Of a DNA stretch of 64,000 bases, positions 57,029 through 64,000 are shown one piece after another. The notes beneath the pieces are model-generated. The model saw nothing but the letters and a program-made list of their open reading frames with translations, did no database searches and was not told the origin of the DNA. The stretch lies in the NCBI GenBank assembly GCA_020723345.1, contig DYJA01000004.1, forward strand, positions 107,443-171,442. The letters are read 5' to 3'. The number at the start of each line of letters is the position of its first letter. The first letter of the stretch is position 1. Both the position numbers and the translations under genes were made by a program. Source of the stretch: Candidatus Aquidulcis sp. (GTDB lineage Bacteria; Chloroflexota; Anaerolineae; UBA4142).

Positions 57029-57741
57029 CAGTGTCCCCTGTTCTCTTTCACCCGATGCGCGCCGTCGCACAGCGGCTTGTTTTTGGATCGTCCGCAGGAA
57101 CAGAGCGCGACGCGATTGCGCGTCTCGAACGGCTGACCATCCGCGCGTTCAATCGGAATGTTTCCAGTGACCCACAGCGGTCCGTCAATCGGACCCTCCG
57201 CAGTGATCTCCGTCGTCACCGCGATTTGCGGCGGCAGATCCGGTTCGCTGTCGGGCTGATCCGCGGCGAGCGCGTACGTCAGCGAACCCGACGGACAGCG
57301 TTCGATCATCGCGATCACCTGGGACCGAATGTTGGTGTCGTTCGTCTCGGCAACCAGTTTTTCGATTTTCGCAAAGCGCGTGCCGCAAAAGCCGGACTCG
57401 GAACAGAGCGACGTGTCGCGCTTGACGACGATCTGCGTACCACCCATAATCTCCTGGCGCGTCGCGGTCGTGCCGGTATCCGCCGTTTCGGTACCGTCGA
57501 AATTGATCTCGCAATGCGTCGCGTCGCAGATCGGTTTGTCGCGCGATTTTCCGCAGCGACACAGATCATAATCGCCTTTCGTTTCAAGCGTTCCCTCTTT
57601 TTTCCACGTCAACGGTTCGCCGTGTTCGGAGACGATTTGCGTTTTCCGCACCAGCGGAATATTGCCGTGAACGTGGTACGGACCGGCAAACTCGATCACG
57701 ATCTTTTTTTCTGCCGGGGCTGGATTCTCATTCGCTGACAC
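57028..57741 (-). CDS. CDGSH iron-sulfur protein with two CDGSH motifs and a ferredoxin-like middle part
   Basis: A 237-residue protein. Two CDGSH-type 2Fe-2S sites: CRCGKSRDKPICDATH (near residue 80) and CSCGRSKNKPLCDGAHR (near the C-terminus), each Cys-x-Cys-x2-Ser-x3-Pro-x-Cys-Asp-x2-His. Between them, TSLCSESGFCGTRFAKIEKL looks like a Fe-S divergent mono-cluster (DUF1271 type), seen with CDGSH in bacteria. The start is read as GTG 57741 after AGGAG. It probably handles electrons or iron-sulfur transfer; the partner is unknown. Confidence 0.85.
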   Translation of the reverse strand: MSANENPAPAEKKIVIEFAGPYHVHGNIPLVRKTQIVSEHGEPLTWKKEGTLETKGDYDLCRCGKSRDKPICDATHCEINFDGTETADTGTTATRQEIMGGTQIVVKRDTSLCSESGFCGTRFAKIEKLVAETNDTNIRSQVIAMIERCPSGSLTYALAADQPDSEPDLPPQIAVTTEITAEGPIDGPLWVTGNIPIERADGQPFETRNRVALCSCGRSKNKPLCDGAHRVKENRGH

Positions 57742-57813
57742 AAGTTCTCTCCTTTTGCAGTCCGCGCCTGAGCGCGATAAATCGCGCACTACCAACTTGC
57801 ACTCCCGCACACT

Positions 57814-58275
57814 TTATACCGCGACTTTGACGATGACCTTTTTCACGGGCATTGGTTGTCCCGCCGCTTGGCGCGTGGCGTGCGCGTCTTCGGGAAAAAA
57901 CACGGCGAGTTTGCCGGACGATAGTACGATTTCCGTCGCGTCGCCGCGCGGCGCGTGACTGAACCAAATGTCTTTGGCGGCATCGTACGGAATCGTCGGC
58001 GTGAGGCAGTGCGTCGGCGTCCAATAAATCGTCTCCTTGCCTTCGATGACGAACTGAAGATCGATGTACTTGCGATGTCCCTCGAACGGCACGGTACTTT
58101 GTGGAATTTTCGTTTCGTACGATTGCAGCAAGCCGTAAACGTTCTTGCCGTCGATCTCGATGGTGCCATCGGGATGACCGCGCCACCCTTCGCGGCGCAA
58201 AAATTCAATCGCGTGCGCGAACTTTTGATTCATCGCCAATTGTCGGCTGAGATTGTCTAGATCGGTGATGATCAT
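57814..58275 (-). CDS. YhcH/YjgK/YiaL-family protein (sugar-anomer cupin)
   Basis: A 153-residue cupin-like protein: YGLLQSYETKIPQSTVPFEG, then HRKYIDLQFVIEGKETIYWT, and VFFPEDAHATRQAAGQPMPV, which matches the YhcH/TabA/EbgC family. Members help with sialic-acid or galactoside use or biofilm control. ATG 58275 follows GGAGACC. Sugar-acid genes on the same strand nearby support a sugar-catabolic role. Confidence 0.9.
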   Translation of the reverse strand: MIITDLDNLSRQLAMNQKFAHAIEFLRREGWRGHPDGTIEIDGKNVYGLLQSYETKIPQSTVPFEGHRKYIDLQFVIEGKETIYWTPTHCLTPTIPYDAAKDIWFSHAPRGDATEIVLSSGKLAVFFPEDAHATRQAAGQPMPVKKVIVKVAV

Positions 58276-58294
58276 TTCAAGGTCTCCTGCTTGT

Positions 58295-58372
58295 GTTTTC
58301 GATTTATGATTTTGCGTCTCCACAACGCGCGGCAAATCATAAATCCTAAATCTGAAATCCTAAATTCTTCAT
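58295..58372. repeat. Heptad word array (AAATCCT words) at the sirtuin 3' end
   Basis: AAATCAT, AAATCCT, AAATCTG, AAATCCT, AAATTC with a weak inverted TTATGATTTT partner at 58304. The last coding residues of the sirtuin gene lie in it. Confidence 0.75.
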
Positions 58373-59113
58373 CAATGCTGGTAATACTTGCCCCGCCTTG
58401 CCGCGCAACACGACGTCCGCGCTTGCCGAAAGCGGCGTCTCCTCCGGATTGATTTCGACGACGAACGCGCCCGCGCGCTTGGCAAAACGCGGCAGCGCCG
58501 CGGCTGGCTCGACCAAGCCCGATGTGCCAATCGCGAAAAACGCGTCGCAATGCGTCGCTTCCGCAAACGCGCGCTCGAGCGCGTCGCGCGGCAGCGCTTC
58601 GCCGAACCAGACGACATCGGGGCGCAAGTACGCGCCGCAGCGCGGACACGCCAGCAGTCCGTCGTTCGTCGCGCGCGCTTCCGCGCGGTCAATCACGACA
58701 TCTTCGCGCGAGCACTTGTTGCGCGCCAAATTCCCGTGCAGTTCGATCGCGTCGGGACTGCCGGCGAGGTGATGCAAGCCGTCGATGTTCTGCGTGACGA
58801 CGACGAAATGCGGCAACAGTTTCGCCATCGCCGCGAGCGCGAAATGGCCGGGATTCGGTTGCGTGTCGCGTCGCGTCGCGCGCCGCCATTCGTACCAATC
58901 CCACACGAGTTTCGGATCGCGTTCGAACGCGCCGACGGTCGCGAGCTGCGTTGGATCGTACTTTGCCCACAAACCAGACTGCGGATCGCGGAACGTCGGT
59001 ATGCCGCTCTCCGCCGACATCCCCGCGCCGGTCAGCGCGACGACGCGTTGGGCAGCGCGAACATTGGAGATTAGAGATTGGAGATTGGGTGTTGGAAGTT
59101 GGAAGTTGGACAT
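58346..59113 (-). CDS. Sir2-family NAD-dependent deacylase
   Basis: A sirtuin of about 255 residues. VVALTGAGMSAESGIPTFRD is the NAD-binding loop, VVTQNIDGLHHLAG has the catalytic region with the His in IELHGNLARN, then the zinc ligands CS in NKCSRED and CPRCGAYLRP, and FFAIGTSGLVEPAAALPR. It removes acyl groups from lysine. The start is uncertain: the ATG 59113 (MSNFQLPTPN) lies in a heptad array, and so does the stop (NLGFQI), so both ends of the gene are repeat-derived. Confidence 0.88.
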   Translation of the reverse strand: MSNFQLPTPNLQSLISNVRAAQRVVALTGAGMSAESGIPTFRDPQSGLWAKYDPTQLATVGAFERDPKLVWDWYEWRRATRRDTQPNPGHFALAAMAKLLPHFVVVTQNIDGLHHLAGSPDAIELHGNLARNKCSREDVVIDRAEARATNDGLLACPRCGAYLRPDVVWFGEALPRDALERAFAEATHCDAFFAIGTSGLVEPAAALPRFAKRAGAFVVEINPEETPLSASADVVLRGKAGQVLPALMKNLGFQI

Positions 59114-59136
59114 TGGACATCTGATCTTGAACGCTG
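59062..59136. repeat. Heptad word arrays (GGAGATT, GGAAGTT, GGACATT) at the sirtuin 5' end
   Basis: GGAGATTAGAGATTGGAGATT is followed by GGAAGTTGGAAGTTGGACAT, all of period 7. They encode the sirtuin N-terminus upstream of the conserved NAD loop. Confidence 0.8.
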
Positions 59137-59179
59137 GAAATTGGGTTTTACGCAACACGCAGCACGCCTTTGTCATTTG

Positions 59180-60415
59180 TCATTTCGCCACTTTCCAATA
59201 CTGTCGCAACACCTGCGTCACCGGCTTTTCGCCGTAATCCAAACGCAAGACGCCGAAATGGTTTTCGGCGGAATCGGTTTTGATCGGCGGATTGCCGGCA
59301 AGTCCAATCGGAAAATCATTCAAGCACCAAAAGACTGAGCCGCACAATTGATTGTCGTCGAGAATTTTCAAGACCGCGTTGTAATGGATCACCTGATCCA
59401 TTTCGGTGTATCTGCCTTCGGGCGGAGGTCCGCCGGTCGGCAAGCCAAATTCCTGGAGCATCACCGGCTTGCGCGTCTGCGTTTTGTAGAATTTGATCAA
59501 ACTGTCGAGCCGATCCACCGCGTCGTAATAGTGAAAGCAAAAGAAATCGAGATAGTCGTTGAGCGCGGGCAGATATTGACCGCGCGCGCGATCAATCCAG
59601 CCGATGGTTTGCAACTGCAACGGATCGAGCGCGCGGACGATCTTGGAAACGCGTTGGAAAAATGGAATGACGGTGGAATCGCCGACGGTGCGAATTGCTT
59701 TGTCCGGTTCGTTCTGCAAGTCCCAGCACATGATGCGCGGATCGCGCGCGAACTGCGGCACGAGCGCGCGCAGATACGTTTCGATCAGCGGGAAATTCGC
59801 GGGATTGTACATTTCGAACGCGAGACTATCGAGCAGCGTCAAGATCACTTTGAGATTCAAGCGTCCGGCGATGTCGAGAAACCCGCGCGCGTTCGCGACG
59901 TACTGCGCGAGCGGCGTCACCGCGTTCGCGTCGAGCGGCGTCGGCGTCGGCGAACTTGGGATCGAGTAATTGAAATCGATGAACGCGCGCACGACGTTCG
60001 CGCCGAGCGACGCGCCGATCCGCAATTCGCGTTCGGTCACTGCGGGTTCCCATTCGCCGACATTGAACATTTTCCAGGGATGCAGTTGCGGGTAATAATT
60101 GAAACCGCGAATTGGAAAACGTTCGCCGCGCAGAAAAAATTGATCGCCGCGCACGGTCATAAAGTCAATCGCGCGCGGAGTCGCGGTCGCCGTCGGCGTC
60201 GCGGTTGAAGTTGGCGTGCGCGTCGGCGTCGCAGTGGATGTGGCGGTCGCCGTCGCGGTTGCCGTCGGTGTCGCGCTCGGTCGCGGTGTCGCGGTCGGCG
60301 CGGGGCGCGTCGGCGTTGGCGGAATTGGAGTGGGCGTCGCGGGATCGCAGCCGGACACGAGCGCGCTGCCGAACGACGCGGCGATGAGTTTGAGAAAGTC
60401 GCGGCGGGAGAGCAT
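59180..60415 (-). CDS. Tat-exported GH5-like glycoside hydrolase
   Basis: A 411-residue lipoprotein. SRRDFLKLIAASFGSALVSG is a twin-arginine signal ending in Cys, so the protein crosses the membrane folded through the Tat system (tatA/tatC at 19.4-20.9 kb). A long Thr/Pro/Ala linker follows (PTATATATATSTATPTRTPT). The catalytic domain from about residue 95 has GFNYYPQLHP, MCWDLQNEPDKAI (the conserved Asn-Glu of GH5/GH-A), FFCFHYYDAVDR and MLQEFGLPTGG (a second Glu). The enzyme probably cleaves beta-mannan or beta-glucan. ATG 60415 is the start with this signal. Confidence 0.9.
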   Translation of the reverse strand: MLSRRDFLKLIAASFGSALVSGCDPATPTPIPPTPTRPAPTATPRPSATPTATATATATSTATPTRTPTSTATPTATATPRAIDFMTVRGDQFFLRGERFPIRGFNYYPQLHPWKMFNVGEWEPAVTERELRIGASLGANVVRAFIDFNYSIPSSPTPTPLDANAVTPLAQYVANARGFLDIAGRLNLKVILTLLDSLAFEMYNPANFPLIETYLRALVPQFARDPRIMCWDLQNEPDKAIRTVGDSTVIPFFQRVSKIVRALDPLQLQTIGWIDRARGQYLPALNDYLDFFCFHYYDAVDRLDSLIKFYKTQTRKPVMLQEFGLPTGGPPPEGRYTEMDQVIHYNAVLKILDDNQLCGSVFWCLNDFPIGLAGNPPIKTDSAENHFGVLRLDYGEKPVTQVLRQYWKVAK

Positions 60416-60429
60416 AACGCGCGCGATTG

Positions 60430-60542
60430 TAGGACAAATTTGCAAATTTGTCCAACGTAGGGCAAATTTGCAAATTTGCCCAACAAGCCAAAAGCCGGTC
60501 TTGTGATATAATCGCGTAGGACAAATTGGAAATTTGTCCTAC
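60430..60542. repeat. Three short palindromes of the GGRCAAATTT family
   Basis: GGACAAATTTGCAAATTTGT, GGGCAAATTTGCAAATTTGC and TAGGACAAATTGGAAATTTG are the three left parts, each followed by its complement. They are clustered within 110 bp, between the GH5-like and AlaX-type genes. Confidence 0.8.
60504..60512 (+). promoter_or_regulatory. Extended -10 promoter candidate of the AlaX-type gene
   Basis: TGATATAAT is an extended -10 element (TGn-TATAAT) just before the last palindrome. No clear -35 is visible. Confidence 0.45.
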
Positions 60543-60554
60543 AGGAGAAAAATC

Positions 60555-61775
60555 TTGAGCACCGAACTGGCTTATCTCACCAATCCATTTTGTTTTGAAT
60601 TCGACGCGGAAATAATCGCGCGCGTCACGCTATCGGACGGACGACGCGGCGTGATCTTGCCGAAAACATTTTTCTTCCCGACCGGCGGCGGGCAGGAACA
60701 CGATACCGGCGCGCTCGGCGACGCGCGCGTGATCGACGTGACGATTGACGACGCGGGCACCGTCGTTCACGTCGTCGACCGCGATGTGACGGCGACGCGC
60801 ACGCGCGCGACGATTGATCGCGCGCGGCGATTCGCGTCCATGCAGCATCACAGCGCGCAACATTTGTTGAGTCACGCGCTCGACGACGCGCTCAAACTCG
60901 AAACCGTTTCGGCGAACATCAACATTGATAATCCATCCACGATTGATCTCGCCGTCGGCGCGCGCGGCGACGTGGATTTAACGCCGGGCGAAAATTTGGC
61001 GAACGCACTGATCTACGAAGATCGTCCAATCAAATCGTATTTCATTTCCGACGATCAGATCGCGACGATTCCGTTTCGCCGCCCGCCGAAAGTGTCCGGG
61101 CAAATTCGCGTTGTCGAAATCGAGGGCGCGGACTATTCCGCGTGCGGCGGGACGCACTGCACGCGCACCGGGATGATCGGCGTCGTCAAGATCGTCAAGA
61201 CGGAACGGCGCGCGGAAAAATTGCGCGTCCATTTTATCGCGGGGCAGCGCGCGCTCGAATATTTCCAGAATGTTCACGCCATCGTAACCCAGATCGCGCG
61301 TCAGTTCGACACGAATCCGGAGGCGATTGGCGAAGCGGTCGAGAAGCAGCGCGACGCGTTGCGCGCGGCGCAAAAGGAATTGGAAGAATTCAAAGCCGAG
61401 CGCGTGACGCTGGAAGCGCAGCGTCTCGTCGCGAGCACGCAAGTGATCGGATCGATCAAGTTGGCGACCGCGACGTTTCGCCATCGCGCGCCGCAAGAAT
61501 TGCGCGCGCTCGCGACGTTGCTGCAAAACGAGCCGGGCGTGATCGCGCTGCTTGCATCGTACGACGGCGCGAAATTGTCGCTGGCGGTCGCGTGCGCGAG
61601 CGACACCGGCGTGAGCGCGAACGAGTTGATCCGCCAGCAGTTGGCGGACATCGGCGGGCGCGGCGGCGGCGACGCGCAACTCGCGCAGGGCGGCGGCGCG
61701 GCAAGCGAAGCGCAATTTCAAGCGTTTGGCGCGCGCGCGGTCGAATTGATTCGCGTGTCCGCAAACCGTGTCTAA
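60555..61775 (+). CDS. AlaX-type alanyl-tRNA editing protein with DHHA1 domain
   Basis: A 406-residue free-standing editing enzyme that removes Ser or Gly from tRNA-Ala. HHSAQHLL (His 99, His 103) and SACGGTHC (Cys 197, His 201) form the zinc-binding editing site of class-II AlaRS editing domains; the C-terminal part GGRGGGDAQLAQGGGAASEA is the Gly-rich DHHA1 region as in AlaX-L. There is no synthetase domain. The start is read as TTG 60555 with AGGAGAAAAATC upstream. Confidence 0.92.
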   Translation: MSTELAYLTNPFCFEFDAEIIARVTLSDGRRGVILPKTFFFPTGGGQEHDTGALGDARVIDVTIDDAGTVVHVVDRDVTATRTRATIDRARRFASMQHHSAQHLLSHALDDALKLETVSANINIDNPSTIDLAVGARGDVDLTPGENLANALIYEDRPIKSYFISDDQIATIPFRRPPKVSGQIRVVEIEGADYSACGGTHCTRTGMIGVVKIVKTERRAEKLRVHFIAGQRALEYFQNVHAIVTQIARQFDTNPEAIGEAVEKQRDALRAAQKELEEFKAERVTLEAQRLVASTQVIGSIKLATATFRHRAPQELRALATLLQNEPGVIALLASYDGAKLSLAVACASDTGVSANELIRQQLADIGGRGGGDAQLAQGGGAASEAQFQAFGARAVELIRVSANRV

Positions 61776-61776
61776 A

Positions 61777-61881
61777 GTAGGGGCGAGGCATTTGCCGCCG
61801 TTCGATTGCTTGCGAGATCAATTGGCATTCTGCCGGCGTGATTTCTCAACGAACACGATTTGGCAAATGCCGCGCCCCTAC
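61777..61881. repeat. Palindromic element, GTAGGGGCGAGGCATTTGCC arms
   Basis: Arms of 20 bp (19 matches) surround a 65-bp interior. The arm words match the element at 47924. It lies between the AlaX-type gene and the glycyl-radical-enzyme promoter. Confidence 0.8.
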
Positions 61882-61902
61882 TGCGCCATGCCCAACAGAT
61901 TA

Positions 61903-61931
61903 TTGACACTGCCGGAAATTCTCGGTACAAT
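61903..61931 (+). promoter_or_regulatory. Promoter of the glycyl-radical enzyme
   Basis: TTGACA and TACAAT separated by 17 bp, about 58 bp upstream of the start codon. Confidence 0.8.
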
Positions 61932-61988
61932 ATTTGTGACGCTGGCGATGCTGCCGCGTCTCGCGCTGTCCTAACAAGGAGGTTTGCC

Positions 61989-64000
61989 ATGTCCACCGCT
62001 CTCGATACTTGCACTGCGCTTGCCCCCGCGCAACTCTGGTCTGCCGCGCCAACGCTTTCCCCACGCGTGAAAAAACTCCGCGACGAGTACTGGAATTTCT
62101 ACGACCGCCAATTCACGAACCAAGTGCGCGCGTACACGACCGGCGCCGATTGGGATTGCGTTTATTCGATCTGGTCGTGGACGAACGTGCCGGAGGTCGC
62201 GCTCTTCCAGCGCGGCTTTCGCAGTTACCTCGGCGCGGCGGCGACGAAAGTTGAACTTGCAGAAGGATTTTGGAGCAAGCCGCTCGTCGTTCGCCAGGCG
62301 CTCTTTTTCCGCGAGGTCGTCCGTAAATATTTGCCGGTGCGAATTCTCGACGGCGAGTTGATCGTCGGGTCGAATTTTTCCACTGCGCTCTCGCGCTGTC
62401 TGACGCACGCCGAACAAAGCGCGCGCGACCGCGCGGAAAAACATTTTCTCGAAGAGTGGCGCGCGTTGAACGACGTCGGCGTTGGGAATTGCGGCGCAGT
62501 GCCGGGGCATCTTGTCCCGGATTATCCAAAGGCGCTGCGGATCGGTTGGAAGGGCATTCAATCCGAAGCAAGCGAAGTAGAGCGAACGGCTCGTTCGCAA
62601 GAACAACGCGATCTGGCGCGCGCCGTCATCATCTGCGCCGACGCGGCTCGCATGTTGAACGATCGTTACGAAGACGAAGCGAGTCGTCTCGCGGACGCGG
62701 AGCGCGATCCGGCGCGGCGCGAAGAACTGCGCACAATCGCGCGCAACTGTGCGAAAGTACCGTGGCTGCCGCCAGAGACTTTTCCCGAAGCGCTGCAGGC
62801 ATTGTGGACGACGCATCTCTTGTTGATGGCGGCGGAAAGTTATCCGGGTCCCGGCATTTCGCCCGGACGCGTCGATCAATATTTGTATCCGTACTACAAA
62901 GCCGATCTCGAAGCGGGACGATTGACGCGCGAGCAAGCGAAAGAGTGGCTCGAATGTTGGTGGATCAAACACAACTATGCGTACGATTATCAGGGCTGGG
63001 TCGGCACAAACCAGGGAATCAACGCGTCATTCGGGCAACTGATCACGCTCGGCGGCATGAACGCGGACGGCAGCGACGCGGCGAACGATCTCACGTACCT
63101 GATGCTCGACATCATCGACGAAATCAATCTGCTCGAACCCAAGCCGAATATTCGCATTCACGCGCGCACGCCGGAGCGGTTGTTGCAGCGCGTCGTCGAG
63201 ATGTTGGCGCACGCGCAAGGATCGCCGTTCCTGATCAACTTTGACGAGAACGCGATCGCCGGTTTGCGCTGGCAAGGTCTGCCCGAAGATCGCTTGTGGG
63301 ATTACGCGCCGGTCGGCTGTCTCGAAAACACGCTCGCCGGCGATGATCGCTCCGGCACGGTGGACGTGAACTTGAACCTCGCGAAAGCCGTCGAACTCGC
63401 GTTGAACGACGGGCGCGACGCGCAAACCGGCAAGCAACTCGGTCCGCGCACCGGCGATCCAATCGAGTTCCCTGATTTCCCGCAATTCCTTTCCGCGTTT
63501 GAAACCCAACTCCGTTTTCTCGTTCAGTGGATTATTCGCGTCAACGATCTCGCGGACGCCGGACGCGCGCGCTGGGAACCGGTGCCGTACTTGAGCGCGC
63601 TCGTCGGCGGCTGCCTCGAATCCGGCAAGGACGCGAACGCGGGCGGCGCGCACTTTAACTTTCTCACCGTCGAAGGCATCGCGCTCGCGACGGCGGCGGA
63701 TAGTGTTGCGGCGGTGAAGAAATTGGTGTACGAAACGAAACAAATTTCGATGAGCGATTTGCTCGCCGCGCTCAAAGCGAATTTCGAGGGATACGAGAAT
63801 TTGCGGCAGATGCTCGTCAATCGCGCGCCCAAGTACGGCAACGACGATCCGTACGCCGACGACATCGCGCGCGACATCAGCCGCGTGTGGACGGAAGAAG
63901 CATTCAAGTACGAGTCGCCGACCGGCAAACAGTATCGCGGCGGCTATTTGTCGTGGAACTATTGGATCGCCTACGCGCCGACGACTGCCGCGACGCCGGA
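61989..64000 (+). CDS. Glycyl-radical enzyme, 3' truncated by the window
   Basis: From ATG 61989 (AAGGAGG upstream) the frame is open for about 670 residues to the window edge. VRILDGELIVGSNF is the N-terminal PFL-like block, YAPVGCLENTLAG (Cys at about residue 445) is the cysteine-radical loop with GCxE as in the dehydratase, CutC and decarboxylase branches of the family, and an SALVGGCLESGKD block follows. The glycine loop near the C-terminus is beyond the window, as is any activase. The GCxE motif argues against pyruvate formate-lyase itself (Cys-Cys). It is strictly anaerobic chemistry. Substrate not known. Confidence 0.85.
   Translation, partial: MSTALDTCTALAPAQLWSAAPTLSPRVKKLRDEYWNFYDRQFTNQVRAYTTGADWDCVYSIWSWTNVPEVALFQRGFRSYLGAAATKVELAEGFWSKPLVVRQALFFREVVRKYLPVRILDGELIVGSNFSTALSRCLTHAEQSARDRAEKHFLEEWRALNDVGVGNCGAVPGHLVPDYPKALRIGWKGIQSEASEVERTARSQEQRDLARAVIICADAARMLNDRYEDEASRLADAERDPARREELRTIARNCAKVPWLPPETFPEALQALWTTHLLLMAAESYPGPGISPGRVDQYLYPYYKADLEAGRLTREQAKEWLECWWIKHNYAYDYQGWVGTNQGINASFGQLITLGGMNADGSDAANDLTYLMLDIIDEINLLEPKPNIRIHARTPERLLQRVVEMLAHAQGSPFLINFDENAIAGLRWQGLPEDRLWDYAPVGCLENTLAGDDRSGTVDVNLNLAKAVELALNDGRDAQTGKQLGPRTGDPIEFPDFPQFLSAFETQLRFLVQWIIRVNDLADAGRARWEPVPYLSALVGGCLESGKDANAGGAHFNFLTVEGIALATAADSVAAVKKLVYETKQISMSDLLAALKANFEGYENLRQMLVNRAPKYGNDDPYADDIARDISRVWTEEAFKYESPTGKQYRGGYLSWNYWIAYAPTTAATP

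Noticed and set aside
3776..59136. Heptad arrays as CRISPR
   Set aside because: Units are 7-10 nt with no spacers of constant length and no cas genes.
1..64000. TGA as a reassigned codon throughout the genome
   Set aside because: Many genes end in TGA at their expected length (molybdate-type binding protein, permease, phospholipase D-like protein), so the VKOR UGA is a special case.

Overview
The window is high-GC bacterial DNA with strong Shine-Dalgarno sites, housekeeping-type promoters (TTGnnn, 16-18 bp, TAnnnT), lipoproteins with Pro/Thr linkers and small gene clusters. Gene content (TatA with a zinc ribbon, DUF438 and DUF1858 proteins, three M42 peptidases in a row, TldD/TldE, DUF4332-like helix-hairpin-helix proteins) together with short palindromic and heptad repeats suggests a Chloroflexota (Anaerolineae-like) genome. 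That placement is an inference. TGA is an ordinary stop for many genes here.

Layout. 1-3.1 kb: end of an exopolysaccharide sugar-phosphate transferase and a large membrane protein. 3.1-7.1 kb: nuclease-like protein, tRNA-Gly, metallo-hydrolase, TypA and a VKOR gene whose catalytic CxxC reads UGA-I-W-C. 7.1-13.1 kb: cytochrome bd operon cydA-cydB-cydDC. 13.2-17.9 kb: divergent structured leader, THEP1-type NTPase, a molybdate/iron-complex ABC transporter and a methyltransferase. 17.9-23.8 kb: GH4 glycosidase, duplicated tatA units and tatC, then a Crp-type regulator, DUF438-hemerythrin-PAS and DUF1858-type proteins. 23.9-27.1 kb: znu/mnt-type transporter with its Fur-family regulator and a perfect operator. 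27.2-34.8 kb: lipoprotein, membrane methyltransferase, folD, SnoaL-like protein, toroid-like protein, tldD/tldE. 34.8-43.1 kb: three M42 aminopeptidases, pth and mfd. 43.1-52.3 kb: coiled-coil/helix-hairpin-helix proteins around a formylglycine-enzyme-like protein, HerA-like ATPase, Gly-rich protein, phospholipase D-like protein. 52.4-54.2 kb: lower-GC cassette of three small genes resembling a toxin-antitoxin system. 54.3-64 kb: sugar-acid catabolism genes (dehydrogenase, HpcH/HpaI aldolase, RraA, YhcH), CDGSH protein, sirtuin, Tat-exported GH5-like protein, AlaX-type editing protein and a truncated glycyl-radical enzyme.

Two observations stand out. First, the VKOR gene has an in-frame TGA exactly at the first catalytic cysteine, a full-length continuation behind it and a hairpin at SECIS distance, so it is a candidate selenoprotein. 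Second, many gene junctions carry short tandem words, mostly 7 nt, usually followed by their own reverse complement, with a different word at each locus. Some of these arrays and other palindromic elements lie in frame inside essential genes (cydDC, mfd, typA) or form gene ends (M42 peptidase, sirtuin).

The window holds no transposase, rRNA operon or CRISPR array that I can see.
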